From positions 1 to 63,166 of the forward strand of contig NZ_JACJQA010000002.1 in the NCBI RefSeq assembly GCF_014696355.1: a stretch of 63,166 bases of DNA, given 5' to 3'. This stretch comes from Pseudanabaena sp. FACHB-1998. GTDB taxonomy: Bacteria; Cyanobacteriota; Cyanobacteriia; Pseudanabaenales; Pseudanabaenaceae. The notes below the pieces were generated by a model. The model saw only the letters and a list, made by a program, of their open reading frames with translations. It ran no database searches and had not been told where the DNA came from. The position numbers and the translations under genes are program-made. How positions within the stretch are numbered: the stretch's first letter is position 1; every line of letters begins with the position of its first letter. Positions 50,525-59,818 of this stretch are shown piece after piece.

Positions 50525-50569
50525 CAAAATCCAATTGAGGGTTGCCTCGCAACCCTCAATTGGATTTTG
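50525..50569. repeat. Perfect palindrome, 21-bp arms, CTC loop
   Basis: CAAAATCCAATTGAGGGTTGC + CTC + complement. Confidence 0.88.
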
Positions 50570-50686
50570 CTTCCTGACTTGAGTGACTACAGGTAGAGAA
50601 AAAAGTGAAGCTTTGGGCGACTTTCTTGGGAAGTCTTGCCAATTACTGTAAGAATCGGTATAGCCAAAAATTTATTAACATTCTAT

Positions 50687-50729
50687 TGAGAGGGTAAAAA
50701 GAATGCTCAGCATTCTTTTTACCCTCTCA
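50687..50729. repeat. Perfect palindrome, 20-bp arms, TCA loop
   Basis: TGAGAGGGTAAAAAGAATGC-TCA-complement, ends 23 bases before the ATG at 50753, so a 5' leader position. Confidence 0.88.
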
Positions 50730-50752
50730 TATCTGCCTTTATTAGCAAAGCT

Positions 50753-52366
50753 ATGCCTGAAGCCAAACTCTCCTTCGCTGAACATTATCACGAACGTACT
50801 AAGTATGCCCCTAAAACCCTTGCGAGCAAGAGTCAAGGCTTAGATTGGAGTACACAGCCCTCGCCCTATAAGGATTACAAAATAGGCACGGTTTATGATC
50901 TGAAGCCCTATCTCACGGAAGAGGTGCAGTCCGATCGCGATGGGTTGTTGGCAAGTCGATGGCGGCGGCTATCGCGTTTGCTCTTTTGTAGTTATGGATT
51001 GACGGCAAGAGTCCCGACAATTTCGGGGGAGGCTTTTTATTTGCGATCGGCTCCTTCGGCAGGGGGGCTTTATCCTGCGGAGGTGTATTTAATTTCGGCA
51101 GGAACACCGCTTTTATCGGCAGGGATTTATAACTATCAGGTACGCAGTCATAGCTTGATTCATTTTTGGCAAGATAACCATGTGTGGAGTGGATTGCAAA
51201 AGGCTTGTTTTGGACATCCCGCTTTACAGGATAGTCGCCTAGCGATCGCCATTACTTCGGTTTTCTATCGCTCGGCATGGCGCTATCAAGATCGTGCCTA
51301 TCGCCGTATTTTTTTAGATACAGGGCATTTGCTTGGCAATATTGAACTGTCTAGTTCGATTGAGGATTATCAGGCTTCTTTGATCGGTGGCTTTGCAGAT
51401 GAGGCGATAAATGAGCTTTTGTTTTTAGATAAGCAGGTGGAAGGGGCGATCGCAATCGTGCCAATTGTCGATCTGCAAGATGAAGAAAGGATTGGTCGTG
51501 GTCAGGAATCCAGATCGCCATTGCAGCGATCGGCAAATCTGGCTAAGGGACTGATGACGGCTTTGCCATCGACTACTGTGACGAGCTATCCGAAGCTAGC
51601 GGACGGAGAATTATTAGGATTTTTGCATCAGTCTACGCAAATCTCCGAACAACCGAATATGCCGAATATGTGGCAACAGCTTAAGGATAATCAGCCAGAA
51701 ACTCAGAATCCCAATGCTGAACAGGATCTAGATAAATATAATTTCCCATTCTGCACCAAAGTCAGTACGGTAACGGACAGTATTCATTGGGGTGATGAGT
51801 TGGAAATGTTGGAGAATACAATTCTCCAAAGGCGATCGACTCGCGAATATAGCGGCGGGAAATTGGAATTAGCAGAACTGAAAGCAATTCTGGATTTTAC
51901 CTATCAGCCCCAACACTATACTGACCAAGGGATTGATGGTCATCCCGATTATTTTGACCTGAGCTTAATTGAAACCTTTGTAGCAGTTACGGGTGTGGTT
52001 GGTTTAGAGGTAGGTTGTTACTACTATGCGCCTAAATCCCAAGAATTGCGCCAAATTCGTTTTAAAAATTTCCGTGATGAATTGCATTATCTTTGTCTTG
52101 GTCAAGAGTTGGGACGGGATGCAGGTGCAGTGGTTTTTCATACTGCGGATCTGCAAAAAGCGGTGGAGAAGTATGGCGATCGCGTATATCGCTATTTGCA
52201 CATGGATGCGGGACACCTCGGACAGAGGATAAACTTGGCGGCGATCGGCTTGGGTGTGGGCGTGAGTGGGATTGCGGGTTTCTTTGATGATTTGGTGAAT
52301 GAGGTACTAGGCATCCCCAATGATGAAGCAGTTTTATACATCACTACATTAGGTAGACCACGTTAA
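50753..52366 (+). CDS. SagB-type dehydrogenase, two nitroreductase-like domains
   Basis: 537 residues. The N-terminal nitroreductase-like half has RLSRLLFCSYGLTAR and RSAPSAGGLYPAEVYLIS, the SagB/ThcOx signature (SAGGxYP). The C-terminal half begins LENTILQRRSTREYSGGKL, has AVTGVVGLEVGCYYYAP, and ends GVGVSGIAGFFDDLVNEVLGI. Each half is FMN-binding by fold. ThcOx-type enzymes oxidise azolines to azoles in RiPP synthesis, but no cyclodehydratase or precursor is adjacent, so a role in thiazole/oxazole formation is not supported here. Confidence 0.82.
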   Translation: MPEAKLSFAEHYHERTKYAPKTLASKSQGLDWSTQPSPYKDYKIGTVYDLKPYLTEEVQSDRDGLLASRWRRLSRLLFCSYGLTARVPTISGEAFYLRSAPSAGGLYPAEVYLISAGTPLLSAGIYNYQVRSHSLIHFWQDNHVWSGLQKACFGHPALQDSRLAIAITSVFYRSAWRYQDRAYRRIFLDTGHLLGNIELSSSIEDYQASLIGGFADEAINELLFLDKQVEGAIAIVPIVDLQDEERIGRGQESRSPLQRSANLAKGLMTALPSTTVTSYPKLADGELLGFLHQSTQISEQPNMPNMWQQLKDNQPETQNPNAEQDLDKYNFPFCTKVSTVTDSIHWGDELEMLENTILQRRSTREYSGGKLELAELKAILDFTYQPQHYTDQGIDGHPDYFDLSLIETFVAVTGVVGLEVGCYYYAPKSQELRQIRFKNFRDELHYLCLGQELGRDAGAVVFHTADLQKAVEKYGDRVYRYLHMDAGHLGQRINLAAIGLGVGVSGIAGFFDDLVNEVLGIPNDEAVLYITTLGRPR

Positions 52367-52396
52367 AAATCCTTAGATTGATACCGTCTACTGAAG

Positions 52397-52443
52397 AGAA
52401 ATTTGACCCAAGGCTTGCAAAGCAAGCCTTGGGTCAAATTTCT
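52397..52443. repeat. Perfect palindrome, 22-bp arms, AAA loop
   Basis: AGAAATTTGACCCAAGGC stem with CTTGC-AAA-GCAAG core, 3' of the SagB-type gene. Confidence 0.88.
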
Positions 52444-52491
52444 TAGTTTCGCGTAAGGGTTTCTAGCTATTGCTATTTTTGTTAGTACCCC

Positions 52492-52540
52492 AAACCAGAA
52501 GGGAGTTGCGGCGCAAAGCGCCGCAACTCCCTTCTGGTTT
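52492..52540. repeat. Perfect palindrome, 23-bp arms, AAA loop
   Basis: AAACCAGAAGGGAGTTGC outer, GCGGCGC-AAA-GCGCCGC core. Confidence 0.88.
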
Positions 52541-52564
52541 TGATTTGTCCTAATACAAGCTATA

Positions 52565-52597
52565 AAAGGACAAAATGGCGTAGCCATTTTGTCCTTT
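52565..52597. repeat. Perfect palindrome, 15-bp arms, GTA loop, ACAAAATGGC subclass
   Basis: AAAGGACAAAATGGC-GTA-complement, 5 bases from the relA/spoT stop codon at 52602. Confidence 0.85.
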
Positions 52598-52601
52598 GGT
52601 A

Positions 52602-54875
52602 TTACTCTGTAACAAGTCGAGAAACAGAAAGGGTGTCACACATTTTTTTGATTTGATTGCAAACGCGATCAAATTGGTTGCGATCGCTAATATCAATACT
52701 TAAATCAATAATGGCTGCCTTACCTTTTTTGGTCTGGACATTGGCGCGACGGACATTAATTTTGTTGTCGGATAGACGAGTCAAAATATCTCGCAACACA
52801 CCAACTCGATCAATGGTTTCTACCCGAATATCGATGGGATAGGTTTGAGCATGATCGTTTTCTTTCTGTTGATTCCAAGCTACATGGAGCAAGCGATCGC
52901 TAGGAATATTCGCTAAATTATTGCAATCATTGCGATGAATCGTAATGCCGCGATTGCTGCCTAAAGCCACCACGCCGATGATCGATTCTCCCGGTAATGG
53001 CGCACAACAACCAGCGATCGAATAAACCATTCCTTCTAATCCCAAAATTGGAGATTTAGAAGAATGACTATGGGAATGTTCGTGGCGGGCTTCAAACTTC
53101 TGCGGATTGATATAGCGATCGCTATGTTGATGTTCTCGCAGTTTATTGACCACGGCATTAACCGAAGTTTCACCATAGCCGATACCAGCGATGAGATCCT
53201 CAACGGAGTGATAGTTGCAGCGATCGGCGAGCTTCAGCATCTGGTCAGACTTCAGCAAAGCTTCTAAACCACTCTTACCCAATTCTCGCTCTAAGGCACT
53301 ACGACCAAGGGCAAGATTTTCGTCGCGGCGCGATCGCTTAAACCATTGACGAATTCTGGATTTTGCGGAACTCGTCGCCACAAAATTGATCCAATCAGTA
53401 CTGGGATGAGCATTATTTTGAGTGAGAATCGTGACAATATCGCCATGCTTAAGGGGACGCTGAAGCGGAACCATCACACTATTTACCAAAGCCCCAGAAC
53501 AGTGATTCCCCACTTCCGTATGCACGCGATAGGCAAAATCTACAGGTGTAGCCCCCCTTGGCAAACAGTAAACATCCCCCTTTGGACTAAAGACATAAAC
53601 TTCGCTATCAAATAAATCCTCTTTGACGCTATCTAGATATTCCTGAGGATCTTTTAATTCTCTTTGCCATTCCACCAACTGACGTAACCAAGTAAACTTC
53701 TGATCGTCCCCCTTAAGTGGCTTACTCGCAGAATTACTCTCTTTATATTTCCAGTGCGCCGCAATTCCATAATCAGCAATGTGATGCATTTCCCATGTGC
53801 GAATCTGCACCTCTACGGGCTGTCCCTTGGGGCCAATTACCGCCGTATGTAGGGATTGATAACGATTGGGCTTTGGTAAGCCAATGTAGTCTTTAAAGCG
53901 TCCGGGGATTGGGCAGAAATAATCATGGACTACGGCGAGAACTCGATAACATTCTTCCTTAGTATTAACGATGACTCTAACAGCCTGAATATCATATATC
54001 TCGTTATACTGCTTCTGCTGGCGTTCCATCTTGCGATAAATGCCATAGAGATGTTTGGGTCTACCGCTAATCTCAAAATCCTCTATTTCCATCGCTACTA
54101 GGCGATCGCGTAATACTCTTGTTACCTCTACTAATTGCTCTTGACGACTTTCATGGGTTTCCGCCACCAAAGATTCCATCATCTGATATTGCTCAGGTTC
54201 AATATATTTAAAAGCAATATCTTCTAGTTCCCACTTTAATTGTCCTAAGCCTAAGCGATTGGCTAAGGGGGCAAAAATTTCTCTCGTTTCCCTAGAAATC
54301 AGCACTTGTTTTTCGGGGCGCAGATGTTGCAGCGTCCGCATATTGTGGAGGCGATCGGCTAGCTTGACAATAATCACCCGAATGTCTTGAGCCATAGCCA
54401 GAAACATTCTCCGAAAGTTTTCCGCTTGGCTTTCGGTTTTACTTTCAAAGCTCAGTTTTGATAGCTTAGTGACCCCCTCAACCAGTTGCCTAACTTCTTT
54501 GCCAAATTTCTCTTCAATTTGATCGCAAGACACGTCCGTATCTTCCACTACGTCATGCAAAAATCCTGCGGCAATCATGGCACTGCTGCCCCCCAAATCC
54601 TTTAAAATCGAAGCCACGGAAATCGGATGCAAAATATATGGCTCACCCGAAGCCCGACATTGTCCATCATGCAATCGGTAGGCAAAATCTAAGGCTCGAC
54701 AAATAATATCTTCCTCATTTTCACCTTCTCCCCTCTGTGACTTTTCCCAACTACTTCTAAGCCAGTCAGGAATCCATGAATCTACCAACGCATTGCATTC
54801 CTGCGCTTTTTCATAATCTAGAGACTGACCTAGACGTTCTACTGGAGCTTCAGCTAATAATGTCGTCGGAGCCAT
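52602..54875 (-). CDS. Bifunctional (p)ppGpp synthetase/hydrolase RelA/SpoT (Rsh)
   Basis: 757 residues with the full Rsh layout. The HD hydrolase domain (GEPYILHPISVASIL, AGFLHDVVEDTDV, ~80-120) has the HDxxED motif intact. The synthetase domain (RPKHLYGIYRKMER, NPKPNRYQSLHTAVIG-like) is followed by TGS (EVYVFSPKGDVYCLPRGATPVDFAYRVH) and a conserved Cys region (GCCAPLPGESIIGVV). The C-terminal ACT domain is RVETIDRVGVLRDIL. It sets the alarmone level in the stringent response. Start ATG at 54875. Confidence 0.94.
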   Translation of the reverse strand: MAPTTLLAEAPVERLGQSLDYEKAQECNALVDSWIPDWLRSSWEKSQRGEGENEEDIICRALDFAYRLHDGQCRASGEPYILHPISVASILKDLGGSSAMIAAGFLHDVVEDTDVSCDQIEEKFGKEVRQLVEGVTKLSKLSFESKTESQAENFRRMFLAMAQDIRVIIVKLADRLHNMRTLQHLRPEKQVLISRETREIFAPLANRLGLGQLKWELEDIAFKYIEPEQYQMMESLVAETHESRQEQLVEVTRVLRDRLVAMEIEDFEISGRPKHLYGIYRKMERQQKQYNEIYDIQAVRVIVNTKEECYRVLAVVHDYFCPIPGRFKDYIGLPKPNRYQSLHTAVIGPKGQPVEVQIRTWEMHHIADYGIAAHWKYKESNSASKPLKGDDQKFTWLRQLVEWQRELKDPQEYLDSVKEDLFDSEVYVFSPKGDVYCLPRGATPVDFAYRVHTEVGNHCSGALVNSVMVPLQRPLKHGDIVTILTQNNAHPSTDWINFVATSSAKSRIRQWFKRSRRDENLALGRSALERELGKSGLEALLKSDQMLKLADRCNYHSVEDLIAGIGYGETSVNAVVNKLREHQHSDRYINPQKFEARHEHSHSHSSKSPILGLEGMVYSIAGCCAPLPGESIIGVVALGSNRGITIHRNDCNNLANIPSDRLLHVAWNQQKENDHAQTYPIDIRVETIDRVGVLRDILTRLSDNKINVRRANVQTKKGKAAIIDLSIDISDRNQFDRVCNQIKKMCDTLSVSRLVTE

Positions 54876-55008
54876 ATTTTCAGTTCGCCTTAGCAGAGAG
54901 AGAAATTTAATCGATATTTCGATAACCTTATTTTAAACTTTATGTCAACTATGTTGTTTTGTCTTCATATTTGACCGTAACTCGTAAAATCATTAAAAAT
55001 CCCTAAAC

Positions 55009-55062
55009 AAATCAAAAAAATAAGTGACTGTGTTTTAAACAGCCACTTATTTTTTTTGATTT
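55009..55062. repeat. Palindrome, 23-24-bp arms
   Basis: AAATCAAAAAAATAAGTG / complement with one indel, loop GTTTTAA; T-run on one side, a possible terminator. Confidence 0.78.
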
Positions 55063-55071
55063 AATCCCTTC

Positions 55072-55126
55072 AAACCCAAGAATTAGCTGTGCGGCGCGAA
55101 GCGCCGCACAGCTAATTCTTGGGTTT
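55072..55126. repeat. Perfect palindrome, 26-bp arms, GAA loop, duplicated at 58958
   Basis: AAACCCAAGAATTAGCTGTG stem with GCGGCGC-GAA-GCGCCGC core. The inner 43 bases are identical to those at 58958-59000. GGCTGGGAAGAGAGTATTT follows. Confidence 0.9.
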
Positions 55127-55162
55127 TGCTTGCTGTCTATTTTTAGGCTGGGAAGAGAGTAT

Positions 55163-55600
55163 TTAGATAATTAACGGCTTGCTGGAGCGATCGATCTTTT
55201 TGCACAGCGTGAGGCGATGAATATCGCTATCCCAATTCACATGGTCAAAAATCTTGCGAAGTATGTAAAAACCTCGACCACATTCCAAGTCATGACATGG
55301 AGTTGGCTCATCTCTGCCAACTTCCGAGGATTGTGGCTCAATCCCTTGATCCGTAATCACCCACCAATACATTTGAGAAACGATCGAAAACTTAACAGTA
55401 ATTTGTTTGCAAGGATCGAGAGAGTTACCATGCTTAACCGCATTTACCAGCGCTTCCTGTAAGCCCAAGCGAATCTCTGCCTGCCATTCGGACGGTACTT
55501 CATCTAGCAACAAGTCCAGTACTGGAGCAAGGTAGAGGGTCGAAGTAAAACTAAGGTTACTCCACTTTCGCCCTACAGGACGGACAGGGGTCACAATCAC
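55163..55600 (-). CDS. Anti-sigma-factor-like serine kinase (HATPase, RsbW type)
   Basis: 145 residues. The GHKL ATPase fold has LQEALVNAVKHGNSLDP (N-box Asn, ~49-60) and VITDQG (G1). CGRGFYILRKIFDHV is the G2-like lid. These proteins phosphorylate anti-sigma antagonists or act in stress signalling. The partner genes (STAS protein, PP2C phosphatase) are not adjacent. Start ATG at 55600; alone on the minus strand. Confidence 0.85.
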   Translation of the reverse strand: MIVTPVRPVGRKWSNLSFTSTLYLAPVLDLLLDEVPSEWQAEIRLGLQEALVNAVKHGNSLDPCKQITVKFSIVSQMYWWVITDQGIEPQSSEVGRDEPTPCHDLECGRGFYILRKIFDHVNWDSDIHRLTLCKKIDRSSKPLII

Positions 55601-55767
55601 GCCTTTTAACTCCTCTGATTAACTGCTATAGCCCCCATTGGTGTTGGTTGAAAAATACAGCTAATGGCTAAATCATCAACTAGGCACGCAATGGAATCAA
55701 TTAAATTCACGATCGCCATACAATAGACTTAGTTTCTATTCTAGCGAAAAAATCTTTCCTCAGAAGT

Positions 55768-57597
55768 ATGACCTTTACGCAAAGACAAAGTTCACCCTTT
55801 AATCCCACTGAAAACACGCGCACAATGGGCAAGGGGATACGAGCCGCTATCTTATTTTTGTTGGGCGTATTGGTGCTAATCGGCATTTTAGGGGGACGGC
55901 TTTTTTATTTACAATTAATTGAGGGCGATCGCAATCAGCAGTTAGCCGAAAATAATCGTATTCGCCTCATTGCCAAGCCTCCAGAGCGGGGAAGATTATT
56001 TGATCGCAAAGGCAATATTCTCGCCTCAAGTCGTTTGGCTCATGTGGTTTATCTCTGGCCGATCGCCCAGCCTAAGGATAAATGGCAACCAATTATTAAT
56101 CGATTGGCTGAGTTAATCGGCGTATCTGCCCAAACGATTACAGACAAACTAGAACAAGAGGGCTATAACTCTCCTAATCTGGTCAGGGTGTCATCGGCAA
56201 TCAGCCCGAAGTTGGTCACCGTCCTTTCAGAGCATAGTCTGGAGTTACCGGGGGTCAAGGTCGAGCCTGAAGCCGTGCGTTATTATCCCAATGGCGATGT
56301 CGCCGCCCACGTCCTAGGCTACACAGGCGAACTAACTGCCGAAGAATTGCCAAAATTACGCGAAAAAGGCTATCGCCCGGGGGATGTAATTGGGAAATCG
56401 GGCGTGGAATATTCCTTTGAAAACATGCTGCGCGGCGAGTGGGGTGGACAGCAGGTAGAAGTGGATGCCTTTGGCAAAGTCTTACGGATTTTAGGTCAGA
56501 AGCCTCCTAAGGCGGGTAATGCCGTCAAATTAACCGTTGATCTCGATCTGGAAAAAGCTGTAGAAAAGATTTTAGGCGATCGCCAAGGCGGGATTGTCGC
56601 CATAAATCCTAATAACGGTGAGGTCTTAGCGATGGTTAGCCATCCTGCCTTTGATCCCAACCTTTTTTCTGGCAAAATCTCGGAAGCAACATGGAAGCGA
56701 CTACAGGAAAAAGATCACCCCTTTGTGAATCGCACCTTACAGGTCTATCCTCCCGCTAGCACCTTTAAAGTCGTAACGATGACAGCAGCGCTAGAAAGCA
56801 AAGCTTTTTCACCCAATGACATGTTACCGACCTATCCTTATCTGGATGTTGGCGGATTTCAATTTTGGGATCACAACAAAGCAGGATTCGGCACGATTGG
56901 CTTTTACGAAGCGATGGCGTATAGCAGCAATACCTTCTTTGGACAGGTGGGAATGCGGGTAGGCGAACGCCCCATCGCGGAATGGTCGCGCAAGTATGGC
57001 TACGGTGAATATTCGGGCATCGAAATCAAAGAAGAAGAAACAAAAGGGACAGTGCCAGATCCCGAATGGAAACAGAAAGTAATTGGAGAGCCTTGGTATG
57101 TGGGCAACACCTTAAATATGTCCATTGGGCAGGGTGATGTGCAAGCTAATCTGGTGCAGGTGTCGATGATGACTTCTGCTGTAGCCAACGGTGGCTTTAA
57201 AATCAAACCGCATTTTCTCCTAGAAGATAATGACGCTAAAGAATGGCGACAGTCTTTAAACATTGCGCCTGTCAATTTAGAGGCGTTGCGAAAAGCGCTG
57301 CGATCGGTATTTGATTTTGGTACGGCTGCGGCTTTGAATTCTCCAGACATTGCTATGGCGGGTAAATCTGGCACGGCTCAAGATCCCCCTCGTCCTAACC
57401 ATGCTTGGTTCACGGTCTATGCTCCCTATGAAAAGCCTGAAATTGTGGTCACCGTGTTTGCCGAAAATGCTGGTGGTGGTGGTGGTAGTGCGATCGCTGC
57501 CCCCTTAGCTGTTCAGACCATCGAAGCCTATATGCAAATCAAAAAACAACCCAATTCGCCAAATAATCCTCCAGTGCCTCTCCAAGTTTCCAATTAA
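55768..57597 (+). CDS. mrdA: Penicillin-binding protein 2
   Basis: 609 residues. One membrane helix near the N terminus (~26-47) anchors it. The dimerisation domain (PPERGRLFDRKGNILAS) is followed by the transpeptidase: SxxK PPASTFKVVTMTAAL, SxN YSSNTFFGQVG, and KSG MAGKSGTAQ. It cross-links peptidoglycan during lateral wall growth in the periplasm, normally with RodA. No rodA is adjacent. The stop codon is within a palindrome. Confidence 0.92.
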   Translation: MTFTQRQSSPFNPTENTRTMGKGIRAAILFLLGVLVLIGILGGRLFYLQLIEGDRNQQLAENNRIRLIAKPPERGRLFDRKGNILASSRLAHVVYLWPIAQPKDKWQPIINRLAELIGVSAQTITDKLEQEGYNSPNLVRVSSAISPKLVTVLSEHSLELPGVKVEPEAVRYYPNGDVAAHVLGYTGELTAEELPKLREKGYRPGDVIGKSGVEYSFENMLRGEWGGQQVEVDAFGKVLRILGQKPPKAGNAVKLTVDLDLEKAVEKILGDRQGGIVAINPNNGEVLAMVSHPAFDPNLFSGKISEATWKRLQEKDHPFVNRTLQVYPPASTFKVVTMTAALESKAFSPNDMLPTYPYLDVGGFQFWDHNKAGFGTIGFYEAMAYSSNTFFGQVGMRVGERPIAEWSRKYGYGEYSGIEIKEEETKGTVPDPEWKQKVIGEPWYVGNTLNMSIGQGDVQANLVQVSMMTSAVANGGFKIKPHFLLEDNDAKEWRQSLNIAPVNLEALRKALRSVFDFGTAAALNSPDIAMAGKSGTAQDPPRPNHAWFTVYAPYEKPEIVVTVFAENAGGGGGSAIAAPLAVQTIEAYMQIKKQPNSPNNPPVPLQVSN

Positions 57598-57639
57598 AAG
57601 AAAAGAGGCGATGCTTTGCATCGCCTCTTTTCTTTTAAT
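57593..57639. repeat. Perfect palindrome, 22-bp arms, TTT loop, includes PBP2 stop codon
   Basis: ATTAAAAGAAAAGAGGCGATGC + TTT + complement. The left arm starts in the final Asn codon and covers the TAA (57595-57597). Confidence 0.92.
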
Positions 57640-57702
57640 ACGAATCAAGATAGTTTTTGAACACAAAACGCTGTGATTAAATAGCAAGGGTTTTATTCTG
57701 TA

Positions 57703-57748
57703 AAAAAAGTAGACCAAAAGCGCTTCAGCGCTTTTGGTCTACTTTTTT
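57703..57748. repeat. Perfect palindrome, 21-bp arms, TTCA loop
   Basis: AAAAAAGTAGACCAAAAGCGC + TTCA + complement, T6 on both sides, 2 bases from the ilvC stop. Probable terminator for ilvC. Confidence 0.88.
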
Positions 57749-57750
57749 GT

Positions 57751-58773
<1,023 letters not shown>

Positions 58774-58883
58774 TTAAGTAATTTAGATTAGTGAGTTGGT
58801 TTGTAAGATTTATTGTCAATTGGCTTCAAACACTTTTTCTAGTCTAACAAAAAATCGTCCCCCCAAAGAAACAAATTTTGATT

Positions 58884-58932
58884 AGCACCAAGAGCAGGGT
58901 TAGCACTTTGCGCTAACCCTGCTCTTGGTGCT
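58884..58932. repeat. Perfect palindrome, 21-bp arms, ACTTTGC loop
   Basis: AGCACCAAGAGCAGGGTTAGC + loop + complement. Confidence 0.88.
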
Positions 58933-58957
58933 TTACTCCCTTTAGATATTAAAATCC

Positions 58958-59000
58958 AAGAATTAGCTGTGCGGCGCGAAGCGCCGCACAGCTAATTCTT
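58958..59000. repeat. Perfect palindrome, 20-bp arms, GAA loop, copy of 55072
   Basis: AAGAATTAGCTGTG + GCGGCGC-GAA core; identical over 43 bases to the one at 55072, while flanks differ. Confidence 0.9.
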
Positions 59001-59137
59001 AGGTGGGAAGAGAGTATATGGATGGCGAAAATTTATAAGATTGATTTCATCAAGCTAATACTCTCTAACTTTAGCGCTTGAGAGTTGCTAAGATTAGCCC
59101 ACAAGCTATTGCATAAGCCCTGAATCACAGGAATATT

Positions 59138-59815
59138 ATGAATTCTTCTCTTGATACCGACTATATTAGTTTTTTGCCAAGACTAAGAGCAGGCGATCGC
59201 GTTATCTATGGTGGCATTCAATGGGAAATTGAAGACTTTAGTACCTATGACGATGCCGACGGCTATGAAACGATGGAGTGGCTACTGAAATCTAATCGTT
59301 CTAGCTATTATCTATTGCGCGAAGTCGATCCTGAGAATCCAGAGACTAAGGTGAATTGGTATTTGTCAGAGGAGATCGGAGTCAATCGTGTATCGACAGA
59401 TCATGTTGGCGATAATGTCCAGTTTGCCCTTTGGGATGTGATGCTTAAACAGGGAGAACCCTATCTAAAGTTAAGAGCAATGGGACGAGTTTACTATTTT
59501 GAGTCTCAAACAGAAGGAAATTATAATAGTGTAGATGGCACGGAGTCGCGGACAACATGGGACTATTGGGATGAGCAGCATCTTTGGAATTTGGCAATAG
59601 AAGCTTGGCGAGATCGCGAACTTCATGTGTATTCTACGAAGAAAGTCTCACCTACGGAATTTACAATTGCGGATAAAGTTGAGAAACCGCAATCATTTAT
59701 CTTTCAAAATCCTACGCAGCCCAAAGCGAAGGCAAATGATCGCACTTGGGAAATAATTTGTGCTTGGACGCTAATCATAATTGGTTTTATTTTGATGACT
59801 TCGGGAGATTGGTAA
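59138..59815 (+). CDS. DUF4178 protein
   Basis: 225 residues. The DUF4178 region (~12-170) includes LRAGDRVIYGGIQWEIEDFSTY and EWLLKSNRSSYYLLRE. One C-terminal membrane helix (WEIICAWTLIIIGFILMTSG) anchors it. DUF4178 proteins occur with spermidine synthase-like and DUF350 proteins in clusters of the E. coli yjfIJKL type. The next gene starts 3 bases after the stop, so an operon is likely. Confidence 0.83.
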   Translation: MNSSLDTDYISFLPRLRAGDRVIYGGIQWEIEDFSTYDDADGYETMEWLLKSNRSSYYLLREVDPENPETKVNWYLSEEIGVNRVSTDHVGDNVQFALWDVMLKQGEPYLKLRAMGRVYYFESQTEGNYNSVDGTESRTTWDYWDEQHLWNLAIEAWRDRELHVYSTKKVSPTEFTIADKVEKPQSFIFQNPTQPKAKANDRTWEIICAWTLIIIGFILMTSGDW

Positions 59816-59818
59816 GGC

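Larger units (their letters stand above)
50413..50752. other. Intergenic region rpmF-SagB gene
   Basis: 340 bases between divergent genes. Two palindromes (50525-50569, 50687-50729) and the presumed rpmF promoter. No gene found. Confidence 0.6.

Noticed and set aside
50753-52366. RiPP azoline cluster based on the SagB-type gene
   Set aside because: No YcaO cyclodehydratase, precursor peptide or transporter is adjacent; the two-domain SagB-type protein alone does not define a cluster.
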